Notes under the pieces: generated by a model
The model's database searches: none
Seen by the model: only the letters and a program-made list of their open reading frames with translations
Told to the model about the DNA's origin: nothing
Made by a program: the position numbers and the translations under genes
Assembly: GCA_016703965.1 (NCBI GenBank)
Contig: JADJBB010000025.1
Span: forward strand, 434,001-498,000
Direction of reading: 5' to 3'
DNA from: Acidobacteriota bacterium
GTDB lineage: Bacteria > Acidobacteriota > Blastocatellia > Pyrinomonadales > Pyrinomonadaceae
Length of the DNA: 64,000 nt
Shown here: in pieces, positions 39,701 to 48,259 of the stretch
How the letters are laid out: each line of letters begins with the position of its first letter
Position numbering within the stretch: position 1 is the stretch's first letter

Positions 39701-42700
39701 ATTTTAACGCAAGTTCCGATACAGAAGGTCATATTGTGCTCAAGGCAAATACGGCAACCAAGATCAATTCTGATGTGCCTGATCCAACCGTGTTTGGACA
39801 GCCCTATACAATAAACGCCACGGTTACGCCACTGATCCCGGTTTCGTTTAGCGGAACACTTGGTGCTGGCGACCCCACGTACAACCGTCTGCTCTCCTTT
39901 ACGCAGGGCGGTACTTGCTCACTTTCCGGCGTCGGCACGGCTGTTCGATACCGGACGCATCCGTTTACCCTGACGTCGAGTTCGAACGTAACTCTGAGCA
40001 CGTCGCCGCTAGATGGGGCGACAATTACGCCGGCTGGCGCAGACACATTCATAACGCTCTACGGACCGGGTGGATTCAACCCTGCAACGCCCTGCACGAA
40101 CGCCATAGCGGCTGATGACGATACTGGTTTAAATCTCAAATCCAGGATATCAACCACTACTCCACTCGCAGCGGGTAATTACACGCTTGTGGTGACATCG
40201 TTTAGCAATCTTCCTGCCGATTTTCCGTGGACGTACACGGCCGTATTAGTCCCGGCTCCTCTGCCCCCACCGGCAGATGAAGACCTGCGAGTGGTCGACA
40301 AGGGCGATTTTGCTTTGCCCGAAGGAGTTGTACCGCAATACTCAGGAAGAGTACTCTCACCGGATGCTCCAATGGTGGTGCAGGCTCCGAGCGGAAACAT
40401 AAGTGTGAGTGACGGAACGAATCTCTGTGTGATCATTTTGCCCGCAACAAGTTGTGTTATGCCATCGACTTCTGTGGGAGCCGCAACACTAACGGCGACG
40501 TACTCGGGTAACGCAAACTTTAACGGAAGCACCGCACCGACGGTACCGCATACGGTCAACAAGGCCGATTCGGCGACGACGGTGCAGACGCTGATCAATG
40601 CACCGAACTACGGTTCGACGCTGACGGCGACGGCGACCATTACGGCGGTGGCACCGGGATCGGGAACGCCGCAGGGGACGGTGAACTTCAATGACGGCGG
40701 CAATCCGATAGCGGGCTGTCAGAATGTAGCGGTGACGGCACTGGGCTCGGCGGTCTGTACGACGAACCAGCTGCCGGCGGGAGTGGGCAAGGTCATCCAG
40801 GCAGTGTACTCGGGCAATGCGAACTACCTCACAAGCAACGGCTCGACGACCCAGACGATCGGCAAGGCACCGCTCAATGTCGCGGCCTCATCGGCGGCGG
40901 TCACATACGGCGATGCGGCACCGGCGATCACGGCAGCGATCACGGGCTTCGTGCTTGGTGAAACGACGGCCAACCTGACGACCCAGCCGACGTGCTCGAC
41001 GACGTATGTCCAGGGCTCACCGGTCTCAGGCTCGCAGTATCCGTCCAGTTGTACGGGAGCGGTCTCGAACAACTACAGCTTCAACTATGTGAACGGCAAC
41101 GTGACAGTCAACAAGAAAGGCCTGACGGTAACGGCGGATAATAAGAGCCGTGCCTACGGAGCCGCGAACCCCACGCTGACGGCAACCTTCACGGGCTTTG
41201 TCCTCGGCCAGAACCTTGGAACAAGCGACGTGACAGGAAGCCCGCTGCTTTCAACGACGGCGACGCCATCGAGCCCGGTCGCGGGCAGCCCGTATGCCAT
41301 CACGGCAGCATTGGGCACACTGGCATCAGGCAACTACGCCTTCACAAGCTTTGTGAACGGCATACTGACCATCACCCAATCCCAGTTGACGGTGACGGCG
41401 AATAACCAGACAAGAGTGTTTGGAGCCGCTAACCCGGCCCTGACGTTCACGATCACTGGCTTCCAGAACGGAGAGACGCTGGCGACAAGCGGTGTGACGG
41501 GAACCCCGAACATCTCGACCTCAGCCGTCTCCACATCGGCTCCGGGAGCGTACCCGATCACAGCGGCACAGGGAACCTTAGCAGCCCCGAACTACGGCTT
41601 CACCTTCGTACCGGCAACCCTGACGGTGACACAGGCGGCGACGACGACCACGATCACGAACGCCTCGGCCCTCGGCAACTCAACGGTGGTCGGGCAGAAC
41701 TACCCGGTCAACTGGACAACGAGCCCGGTCGCCCCGGGAGCGGGAACACCGACGGGTAATGTGACAGTGAGCGACGGTACGGGCAACACATGTACGGCAG
41801 CAGTCGCGGCCGGCACATGCAGCCTGGCATCGACACTCGGTCCGAAGACCATCACGGCCCAATACGCCGGCGATGCCAACTTCGGAGGCAGCACGTCACA
41901 GGCAGTCCAGCACAATGTGGTGATCGGCATGACGGGCAACGTCAAGCAGTTCATCGCCTTCGGCACGAACACGAACCTGCCGGGCGTAACCCTCACCCTG
42001 CTGAACACCCAGACGCAGCAGGCAGTAACAACGACGACTGACGCAAACGGCAACTACTCATTCGGAGTAACCCAGACCGGCGGCAGCTACACCATCACCC
42101 CGAGCGGCCTCGGCAAGGCGTTTGAGGCGACAAACAGAACGTACACCAACGTGGCCGGCAACATCACGGGCGGCGACTTCATCGCCTACGATGTACCGGG
42201 CCCGAACGCGATACCGAGAACGGCGAGGGTGGTGAGCCAGATAGCAACGCAGGGACAGCCGGTGACCGTTCCGGTGCTGATGACGACGACTGGTGTGGAG
42301 ACCAGGGTGGCCTTTACGGTGGAATATCCGGTAACGGCACTGGGCATCCCGACGGTGACATGCGGCACGGGAGCAGTGAACTGCACCCTCGCCGTCAACA
42401 ACTCGCTGGCGGGCAAGGTCGGCATCACGATCACTCCGACGGCGGCACTACCGGCCGGAACAAGAGAACTCGTGAAGATCACCTTCCCGACGTTCCAAAG
42501 CCCGGCGACGAGTGCCCAGATCAGGTTCGGCGACTTCCCAACTCAAAGGGACGTGAGAAACTCTGAGAACAACCCGCTGCCGATGCTGTACTGGACGGAC
42601 GGGCTGGTCTCGTTCACGGGCGGAACACTGCTCGACGGAGCGACCATCTCGGGAAGAGTAACAACCGCCGCAGGCCAGGGCCTGAGAAACGCGACGGTCA

Positions 42701-42888
42701 CGATCATCGACACGGCAGGCACCCGGCGAACAACGGTAACCAGCTCATTCGGAGCCTACCAGTTCGAAGGCCTCGAAACAGGCCGCGACTATCTGCTGAC
42801 AGTCACCAGCAAACGATTCAGATTCGCAACCCGCATAGTAAACCTCACGGAAAACCTCAGCGACGTGAACCTGGTCGGCCTGGAATAG
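36796..42888 (+). CDS. Large secreted S8-like (subtilase) peptidase with Ig/MBG modules
   Basis: 2,030 residues. A signal peptide (MSKRLAILSVFIVVLFSIGL) is followed by a propeptide-like region and a subtilase-like domain at about 265-680. Candidate active-site residues are Asp276 (GVLSDGVN) and Ser621 (GTSASAPHAG), but the usual HGT histidine is replaced: the motif reads GDEGTAMLEI with Asp304-Glu305. Downstream come several Ig-like domains, one pre-peptidase C-terminal-like insert (about 39.85-40.25 kb), MBG (YGX) repeats, a carboxypeptidase-regulatory domain, a cohesin-like domain and the same C-terminal domain as the giant protein. The start has a strong AGGAGGA. It was probably exported and surface-attached. 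Substrate unknown; the histidine replacement makes its activity uncertain, though Ser-Glu-Asp sites occur in sedolisins. Confidence 0.88.
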   Translation: MSKRLAILSVFIVVLFSIGLAMVSQRTEAGKREAALALAANAAAGDQVYGPVAKATPPDQEEQRKIDEKISKQIEAMVRAKKALTPEQQKIDSRLLQAIKMNRGEPIAEGIPTLETGIVVTDGYTDIEIRADVTQALLDQLTNLNAHMYAVVPQFKSVTAGVPITAIDLLSQMDEVRFIGPREEFDTNRSEVGSTIFPGISTSRPIANPAVSATRATRTENVRNILAGAVANRTASSLSPFIGAVVSEGDITHRANVARAAFSTTGAGVKIGVLSDGVNTLATRQMNGELPAVTVLAGQAGSGDEGTAMLEIVSDVAPGAQLYFATANPSSAQFAANIIALRAAGCDIIIDDISYFAETPFQDGQSGASAGSPNNMGVVVQAVNQVTTAGALYFSSAGNSGNVTDNTSGAWEGNFSDSGANLGGGDVHDFGGGNQFTLVTRGSSNRPLFLKWSDPLALSGNDYDLYLYTTGGSLVASSAGVQNGNDDPIEAVTVPAGSGNYRAYIVRYSGSTRFLHLNANRNRLSINTPGVVYGHNAGRNTISCAATPASGPFPNPFTSANVSETFTSDGPRRIFYTANGTAITPGNVLATGGELLMKPDITAADGVTTTTPGFIPFFGTSASAPHAGALIALLKQASPASTNAQLYNAMTSSAIDIEAGGWDRDTGYGIFMPIPALVSLGLTAPTTTSITSSLNPSASGASVTFTATTLTTGGSFPVTTGTTKFIEGGTCGAPTTTLQGPVAVNASGVVTFTTSALSVGSHTVVACYTGAGFGASNGSVIQLVNKADTTTALISSVNPSVWGQPVLFTATISVTAPGSGTPTGNVSFRDNGVNIGSCAAQAVAAGMATCSISSLSVSSHPITAVYNGDGNFNASPASNTVNQVVNKADTATTITTDLPDPSVYGETVNVKFTVVAVPPGAGTPTGNVVITVSGGAETCTGTVAAGSCLLTLEAVGSRTLTASYVGDANFNASSDTEGHIVLKANTATKINSDVPDPTVFGQPYTINATVTPLIPVSFSGTLGAGDPTYNRLLSFTQGGTCSLSGVGTAVRYRTHPFTLTSSSNVTLSTSPLDGATITPAGADTFITLYGPGGFNPATPCTNAIAADDDTGLNLKSRISTTTPLAAGNYTLVVTSFSNLPADFPWTYTAVLVPAPLPPPADEDLRVVDKGDFALPEGVVPQYSGRVLSPDAPMVVQAPSGNISVSDGTNLCVIILPATSCVMPSTSVGAATLTATYSGNANFNGSTAPTVPHTVNKADSATTVQTLINAPNYGSTLTATATITAVAPGSGTPQGTVNFNDGGNPIAGCQNVAVTALGSAVCTTNQLPAGVGKVIQAVYSGNANYLTSNGSTTQTIGKAPLNVAASSAAVTYGDAAPAITAAITGFVLGETTANLTTQPTCSTTYVQGSPVSGSQYPSSCTGAVSNNYSFNYVNGNVTVNKKGLTVTADNKSRAYGAANPTLTATFTGFVLGQNLGTSDVTGSPLLSTTATPSSPVAGSPYAITAALGTLASGNYAFTSFVNGILTITQSQLTVTANNQTRVFGAANPALTFTITGFQNGETLATSGVTGTPNISTSAVSTSAPGAYPITAAQGTLAAPNYGFTFVPATLTVTQAATTTTITNASALGNSTVVGQNYPVNWTTSPVAPGAGTPTGNVTVSDGTGNTCTAAVAAGTCSLASTLGPKTITAQYAGDANFGGSTSQAVQHNVVIGMTGNVKQFIAFGTNTNLPGVTLTLLNTQTQQAVTTTTDANGNYSFGVTQTGGSYTITPSGLGKAFEATNRTYTNVAGNITGGDFIAYDVPGPNAIPRTARVVSQIATQGQPVTVPVLMTTTGVETRVAFTVEYPVTALGIPTVTCGTGAVNCTLAVNNSLAGKVGITITPTAALPAGTRELVKITFPTFQSPATSAQIRFGDFPTQRDVRNSENNPLPMLYWTDGLVSFTGGTLLDGATISGRVTTAAGQGLRNATVTIIDTAGTRRTTVTSSFGAYQFEGLETGRDYLLTVTSKRFRFATRIVNLTENLSDVNLVGLE
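40578..42117 (+). repeat. 1.54-kb block shared with the giant protein gene, copy 2
   Basis: Second copy of 31831-33373, in the same orientation and reading frame; one 3-bp length difference is seen across most of the block. Similarity falls off quickly after CGGCCTCGGCAAG at 42117. Confidence 0.88.
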
Positions 42889-42910
42889 GCGATCATTACG
42901 ATCACAACCA

Positions 42911-42942
42911 AAAAGGCGGGCCCCCGGGGCTCGCTTTTTTTT
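42911..42942 (+). terminator. Rho-independent terminator of the S8 peptidase gene
   Basis: AAGGCGGGCCC pairs with GGGCTCGCTT (one bulge, one G-T pair) and is followed by eight T residues, 23 bp after the stop. Confidence 0.8.
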
Positions 42943-43114
42943 GATTGAATCGGCTCTTTTGACAGAAGGATCGTCGGTTTTTGATGTAAATATGTGAGTT
43001 TAGATATCAATTGATTCGATGGAGATGAGGAATCGTTGGGGCACGCTTATAATCAAAGAACATAAGGAATTAAGGTTGATCATCGAGGTCAATTTGAGTA
43101 ACAACTAAATATAC

Positions 43115-43609
43115 ATGAGCACATTTGACAAGTTATTAGATCTGCACAAGGAAATCGACGATATGTTTTTCGCTCACCAATGCTCTTTGCTGCATTTTGA
43201 CTTTACTACCGCGCTATCACAGCTTGAGCAATACGAATCTCTGCTGCTTCGTCACATGCAGGATGAAGAAGACCATCTATTACCGCTTTACTCGGAGAGG
43301 GCAGCGTTCGACAAGGCCGGAGCACCTCAAATCTTCTGGGATGATCATACAAAAATGCGGGGTTATTTAGAGCAATTCAAGGAGCAGACCATCAAGCTTG
43401 CAGAAGAGCCACATCCGGAAGAAGGATTGCTCCTGCTGCTCGATCGAGAATCATTTTACAAAAGGCTCTGCAGTCACCATGACAAACGCGAGAGAGAGCA
43501 CCTGTATCCGTCACTAAATGTGATCTGCTCAGGATCAGAAAGGAGCGAGATCATGGCGCGGGTTATGTGTGATATCGATCTTTCGCGATCGACGGTCGCC
43601 GCGGAATAG
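43115..43609 (+). CDS. Hemerythrin-like protein
   Basis: 164 residues, a four-helix bundle of the hemerythrin/HHE cation-binding type that holds a di-iron site and binds O2, NO or senses redox state. Candidate ligands are His11 (LHKEIDD), His47, Glu51 and His54 (RHMQDEEDHL), His78 (DDHTKM) and the His121-His122 and His129 cluster (SHHDKREREHLYP). There is no signal peptide or fused domain. It is flanked by the terminator of the S8 gene and by a 220-bp spacer with nothing recognised, so it appears monocistronic. Confidence 0.82.
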   Translation: MSTFDKLLDLHKEIDDMFFAHQCSLLHFDFTTALSQLEQYESLLLRHMQDEEDHLLPLYSERAAFDKAGAPQIFWDDHTKMRGYLEQFKEQTIKLAEEPHPEEGLLLLLDRESFYKRLCSHHDKREREHLYPSLNVICSGSERSEIMARVMCDIDLSRSTVAAE

Positions 43610-43829
43610 TTGTAAAAGCTAAGACATAACCAGGTTGGAAAAGGCGAAAGTCGTTTCGAGCGGCCCTAATGATTCAGTCTGTTTTTGATTTGCGATGCAT
43701 ACGGTGATACTCTGCTAGCAATTCAGCTAAAAATTTTAGAAGTTCGTACTGGTGGGCCTTTCCAAATGCCGGTTTCATCGATGGAAACCCGTTAAGGACA
43801 AGTCTCCCGCCAGAAAACAACACCAACAT

Positions 43830-46322
43830 ATGGCATTTCGAAGATCGATCCCGGTTTTGTTTGTTCTTTTTTGTTTCGTGATCACACTGCTCGGTCAGTC
43901 TGAGAGCAGGCCGCTCAAGCTGGATGACCTCTTTCGGATCAAGAATGTAGGTGACCCGCAGATCTCGCCAGACGGGCAGTGGGTTGCCTATGTCGTCTCG
44001 TCGATCGACGTGAAGGCGGACAAGTCGGACTCAGATATTTGGATGGTCAGTTATGACGGTAAGACAAACCGGCAGATCACGTTCTCGAGCGACAGCGAAA
44101 CTTCTCCGCGGTGGAGCCCGGACGGGAAATATCTATCGTTCGTTTCATCGAGACCCGGCCCGAATAAGGGAAGCCAGGTATGGATAATGGACCGGAATGG
44201 CGGTGAGGCGAGGCAAATGACTGAGGTCAAGGGCCGCCTTCAGGGTTATGAATGGGCACCGGATTCAAGCCGTTTGGCAATGGTGATCGGCGATCCCGAC
44301 CCGGATGAAGCGACGACGCCCGCTGCCGGAGCTGCTGCAAAACCACCCAAACCGATCGTGATCGATCGCTATAAATTCAAGCAGGACGGGCAGGGATATC
44401 TTCTGTCGACGCGAAAAAGCCACATCTATTTGTACGATATCGCCGGCAAAAAACTCGATCGGCTAACGAAAGGCAAATGGGATGAAGCCACACCGACATG
44501 GTCGCCTGATGGCAGCAAGATCGCTTTTACCAGCAACCGAAAGGCCGATCCCGACCGCGATCCGGGATCGCAGATCTATGTCGCTGAATCCAAGTCCGGT
44601 TCGACCGAGAAGCGGATCACGCCGGAGACCAGCCGCGGCGGGCGAGCGGAATGGAGTCCGGACGGCAAAACCCTTGTATTTCTTGAATCTGACGAGCTCA
44701 AATTCGGTGCCTATGGCATGAACCACCTGACGACCGTGACGTCGGACGGCAGTTCTGCGCCGGTACGGGTCAAGGCCGCGGAGGATCTGGATCGCGGTGT
44801 TTCGAATCCATATTTTTCGGGTGATGGTAGATCGATCCACTTCCTGGTGACCGATGACCGATCGGTCTATCCGGCTCGGACGGAGGTTGCTACGGGTAAA
44901 CTGAATCGTCTTATGGCTCCGCCGGTCGTGATATCGAACTGGGATCATTCCGCGGGAAAGGTGGTCGTTCTCTCGGGCGGCGACAGCGAAGCCACAGAGA
45001 TCTACGCATTCGAGGATGGAAAGCTCAGAAAGCTCACTCGTCAAAACGACTCGCTTTTTGCGGAAATTAATTGGCCCGCGACCGAAGAGGTCAGTTTCGC
45101 AAGCAAGGATGGAACTAAGGTGAATGGCCTGCTTACTTATCCGACAGGGTATGTTAAGGGCACGAAAGTTCCGTTTTTGCTTAGGATCCACGGCGGCCCC
45201 AATGCTCAGGATCAACACTCATTCAGCGCTGAACGGCAGTTCTTCGCGGCTAATGGATACGCGGTTCTTGCGGTAAATTACCGCGGAAGTTCAGGCCGTG
45301 GGCAGAAATTCTCACGAGCGATATTCGCAGACTGGGGCCACTATGAAGTCGAAGATCTGCACGCTGGCGTGGACCATGTCATCAAAATGGGTGTTGCCGA
45401 TCCGGACAAACTTGGTGTCGGCGGCTGGAGTTATGGCGGCATTCTAACGGATTATTTGATCGCCAGCGATAATCGTTTCAAGGCGGGAACGAGTGGAGCC
45501 GGAACGGCTTTTACAGTGTCCTTCTATGGAACAGATCAGTACATAATTCAATACGACAACGAGATCGGCCCGCCTTGGGATCCAAAGGCGTGGGAGACGT
45601 ACCAGAAGCTGTCATATCCTTTCCTTCACGCGGATCGCATCAAGACGCCGACGCTCTTCCTTGGCGGTGAACGAGATTTCAACGTTCCGCTGTCAGGGAG
45701 CGAGCAGATGTATCAGGCACTTAAGAGCCTCGGCATCGATACTCAATTGATAATTTATCCGAATGAGAATCATGGCATTTCGCGGCCGAGTTATGTTCGC
45801 GATCGTTATGAGCGTTACCTGGCGTGGTATGACAAGTTTGTCAGAAATATTAAAGCCGAGCCTATCCCAATGATCGCGCAATGGGAAGGGAAGTGGTCGG
45901 GCAAACTTACGAATCTGCCAGTCAAACCAGGTGCTCCGCAGGTAGATGTGACCATGGAGATAGGAGCTTTCCCGGTAAAAGGCCAGGCATGCGGGACGTG
46001 GAAAACCACCTATTCCGAAGCGGGCACGGTCAAACAGGTCAAGGACTACAAGATCTGCCGAGGAAGCGGGGCCGATGATATCTATATCGATGAGGGCGGC
46101 GGTATTAAACTCACAGTACGGATCATTGGCGACTCGCTTGTTGCTCCTTTCAAATACGATCAGATATTGTTGGTTTCAACGATGCGATTGCGCGGTGAGG
46201 TACTTGAGGACGAGATCCTGACGGTCGACGACAAGCCATCAGTCAACGGCGTACAACCGATGCTCGCGAAGGGCATCCAGAGGATCGAACTCCGTCGCGT
46301 GCCAGCGGGCGACCCAAGATAG
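43830..46322 (+). CDS. Secreted S9 family prolyl oligopeptidase-like peptidase
   Basis: 830 residues from ATG 43830, chosen because a signal peptide follows directly (MAFRRSIPVLFVLFCFVITL). A WD40-like beta-propeller with TolB-type repeats (ISPDGQWVAYV, SPRWSPDGKYLSF, TPTWSPDGSKIAF) occupies about 30-410. The alpha/beta-hydrolase domain follows with Ser534 (GGWSYGG), Asp616 (GERDFNVP) and His648 (NENHGIS), a complete triad. Beyond the normal end (about 675) it has an extra ~150-residue beta-rich domain (QWEGKWSGKLTNL onward) resembling a calycin-type barrel. The family cleaves short peptides in the periplasm; the added domain's role is unknown. A strong terminator follows. Confidence 0.92.
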   Translation: MAFRRSIPVLFVLFCFVITLLGQSESRPLKLDDLFRIKNVGDPQISPDGQWVAYVVSSIDVKADKSDSDIWMVSYDGKTNRQITFSSDSETSPRWSPDGKYLSFVSSRPGPNKGSQVWIMDRNGGEARQMTEVKGRLQGYEWAPDSSRLAMVIGDPDPDEATTPAAGAAAKPPKPIVIDRYKFKQDGQGYLLSTRKSHIYLYDIAGKKLDRLTKGKWDEATPTWSPDGSKIAFTSNRKADPDRDPGSQIYVAESKSGSTEKRITPETSRGGRAEWSPDGKTLVFLESDELKFGAYGMNHLTTVTSDGSSAPVRVKAAEDLDRGVSNPYFSGDGRSIHFLVTDDRSVYPARTEVATGKLNRLMAPPVVISNWDHSAGKVVVLSGGDSEATEIYAFEDGKLRKLTRQNDSLFAEINWPATEEVSFASKDGTKVNGLLTYPTGYVKGTKVPFLLRIHGGPNAQDQHSFSAERQFFAANGYAVLAVNYRGSSGRGQKFSRAIFADWGHYEVEDLHAGVDHVIKMGVADPDKLGVGGWSYGGILTDYLIASDNRFKAGTSGAGTAFTVSFYGTDQYIIQYDNEIGPPWDPKAWETYQKLSYPFLHADRIKTPTLFLGGERDFNVPLSGSEQMYQALKSLGIDTQLIIYPNENHGISRPSYVRDRYERYLAWYDKFVRNIKAEPIPMIAQWEGKWSGKLTNLPVKPGAPQVDVTMEIGAFPVKGQACGTWKTTYSEAGTVKQVKDYKICRGSGADDIYIDEGGGIKLTVRIIGDSLVAPFKYDQILLVSTMRLRGEVLEDEILTVDDKPSVNGVQPMLAKGIQRIELRRVPAGDPR

Positions 46323-46350
46323 CGAGGTTCTTGGTGCCAACATACAAAAA

Positions 46351-46376
46351 AGCAGCCCGCAAAGGCTGCTTTTTTT
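46351..46376 (+). terminator. Rho-independent terminator of the S9 peptidase gene
   Basis: AGCAGCC and GGCTGCT form a 7-bp stem, followed by a run of seven T residues. Confidence 0.88.
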
Positions 46377-46387
46377 GTAAATACTGA

Positions 46388-46464
46388 TGGTACACCCGGC
46401 ATGATTCGAACATGCGACCCCTTGATTCGTAGTCAAGTACTCTATCCAGCTGAGCTACGGGTGC
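46388..46464 (-). tRNA. tRNA-Arg (anticodon ACG)
   Basis: On the minus strand, GCACCCG pairs with CGGGTGT, the D-arm is AGCTCAGCTGGATAGAGT, and the anticodon stem CTTGA/TCAAG encloses CTACGAA with ACG as anticodon. A TTCGAAT T-loop and an encoded CCA are present. The ACG wobble base is normally deaminated to inosine by TadA. Confidence 0.95.
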
Positions 46465-46535
46465 ACAAAAGGCGAATTGTTAGACTACAAAGCAATCGGC
46501 GGTGTGTCAAGCCCGCAATAGACGGCTCCTCGGTC

Positions 46536-47525
46536 TTACTTTGCAAAATATCCCTGGCGGGTTCGCGAGATCAACTCCGGGTTTTTAACGTCGATCTTGA
46601 TCGCTCTCCACTTGCCGTCGCGTTTGTCGTTGGTCGACTGGTATTCGACGGTGTAGAGAGTGCGAAGGTCGGCTGCTACCTGAGCGTAAAGACGACCCAT
46701 TTCTTCGAGGCGATTAATTGTATTGAGAGTGCCGCCCGTGCGGGCAGCGACGATCGCGAGACGATCTCTCGCCGCCTTGAACATCGCGACCTGGCGCGGG
46801 GTCGGATCAGCGAGTTTGCCGGGATCCCCCGTTGGCAAAGCTAGCGGGTAGATCGTAACCCCCTGTGCATCAGAGCGGTTCAGCACTCGATTTAAGATAT
46901 CGTTGGTCTCAGGCTTGATGGCGGTTGCTATTTGAGAGTCGGCGACCGGTTCCAATAGTGAACGATCCTGGTCCCGTACCGTCGTGTCGACTCCGTCGGT
47001 TAAAACGATTATCGCTTTACGCCTGCTCTTCTCTTTTTCGAGTTTATCCAGAGCAAGGTCAAGAGCCTTGTAGAGTTGAGTTTTGCCGCGGCCATTGGCT
47101 ACGTTGATAGAATTTGCTATTGTTCCGCGATCGGTCGTGAAGTCGTTGCGGACATTGACCTTGTCGTAAAATTCGATCACGGCAACACGATCTTCCGGCA
47201 ATAATGCGTCCACAAATCGAAAAGCTGACTGCTTAATGACCTGCCGAAATCCAAGCGTCGAGCCGCTCATGTCGAGGAGGATGACAACGCTAAAAGGAGC
47301 CGTGCTTGGCTCTAATCTTGATATTTCCTGCCGAACGCCGTCCTCAAAAAGCTCAAAATTGCCTTTGTTCAGACTCGTGATCGGACGGCCCTTCATGTCG
47401 ACCACACCAACATTGAGCCGCACGAGCGACGAATCCACGCGTATCGGATCGTCATCCTGCGACCATGCGAGCGATACGCTGCACAGGATCAAAACCCAAA
47501 ATACCAATAGTCTTCGAAAAGCCAT
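46536..47525 (-). CDS. Secreted VWFA-related protein (acidobacterial type)
   Basis: About 329 residues from ATG 47525, preferred because it starts a signal peptide (MAFRRLLVFWVLILCSVSL, ending SLAWSQ); an upstream start would add 20 polar residues. A short beta-rich segment (VDSSLVRLNVGVVDMKGRPI, then LNKGNFELFEDG) precedes a von Willebrand A domain whose metal site motif is DMSGS. This is the architecture of the VWFA-related proteins abundant in Acidobacteriota. It is likely periplasmic or surface-exposed and protein-binding. It reads toward tRNA-Arg and is divergent from the zinc-ribbon/kinase operon. Confidence 0.9.
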   Translation of the reverse strand: MAFRRLLVFWVLILCSVSLAWSQDDDPIRVDSSLVRLNVGVVDMKGRPITSLNKGNFELFEDGVRQEISRLEPSTAPFSVVILLDMSGSTLGFRQVIKQSAFRFVDALLPEDRVAVIEFYDKVNVRNDFTTDRGTIANSINVANGRGKTQLYKALDLALDKLEKEKSRRKAIIVLTDGVDTTVRDQDRSLLEPVADSQIATAIKPETNDILNRVLNRSDAQGVTIYPLALPTGDPGKLADPTPRQVAMFKAARDRLAIVAARTGGTLNTINRLEEMGRLYAQVAADLRTLYTVEYQSTNDKRDGKWRAIKIDVKNPELISRTRQGYFAK

Positions 47526-47695
47526 AAACCAGATGTTAGCAATTTGACGCGTATTGACGAAGTCCGGTTGCATTTCGATGCCCAAACTTATCTCATAACT
47601 GGTTTCTGTTTATGGTATACTCATCATTAACCTTATGGTGTGCAAGAGAATCACCTGCCCATTATCCAGGCGGGTGTGACGAAAAGGTGTAGCTG

Positions 47696-48241
47696 ATGTT
47701 ATTTCGGCCGAATTTTTGTGCGAATTGTGGCGAGAAGATAGAGCGGCCGGAATGGTTTCCATGGACGAGCCGAAGATTTTGCGGCGTTTGCGAGATCGAG
47801 TTTAAGGGGCAAGATCTCATCCCGAAGGTCGTGGTGGTTTTTAGTCTGCTGGTTGGTATTTTTGGCATCGGATCCTATCTTAAAAGCGGATCGTCCGAAT
47901 CTGACCTACAGGCGTCTAGGCAGCCAAAGAAGCTATACGAGCAACCTGCATCGATAGCTAAGATGCCGCCGAATGTTGCAGCAGCCTTACCGCCGGCTGG
48001 TCCGGCCTTTAATGGACAACCGGAACAGCGAGATTTTTCATCTACAACAGGAAATAGGCTATTGACGCCACCCAGTAAACCGAAAATCGAATCTGATGAA
48101 CCTGTAAATTTTTGCGGAGCTGAAACCAAGAAGGGCACGCCTTGCTCCAGGCGCGTTAAAGGCAACACGCGATGTTACCAACATATAGGAATGCCGGCGA
48201 TGGCAGTTTCCGGAAAATCTGACATAAGATCTCAAAGATAA
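47696..48241 (+). CDS. Membrane protein with two cysteine-rich (zinc-type) motifs
   Basis: 181 residues. The N-terminus has a zinc ribbon (FCANCGEKI ... RRFCGVCE), then a single membrane helix at about 43-60 (PKVVVVFSLLVGIFGIGSYL), then a flexible Pro/Gln-rich linker. It ends with FCGAETKKGTPCSRRVKG and TRCYQHIG, a C-x8-C-x8-C-x3-H motif of the kind found in DUF5763-like tails. No catalytic domain is visible. It lies 18 bp upstream of the Ser/Thr kinase gene, suggesting an operon, so it may be an adaptor or sensor for the kinase; that is inference. Confidence 0.72.
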   Translation: MLFRPNFCANCGEKIERPEWFPWTSRRFCGVCEIEFKGQDLIPKVVVVFSLLVGIFGIGSYLKSGSSESDLQASRQPKKLYEQPASIAKMPPNVAAALPPAGPAFNGQPEQRDFSSTTGNRLLTPPSKPKIESDEPVNFCGAETKKGTPCSRRVKGNTRCYQHIGMPAMAVSGKSDIRSQR

Positions 48242-48259
48242 TTTCGGTACGGAATATTC

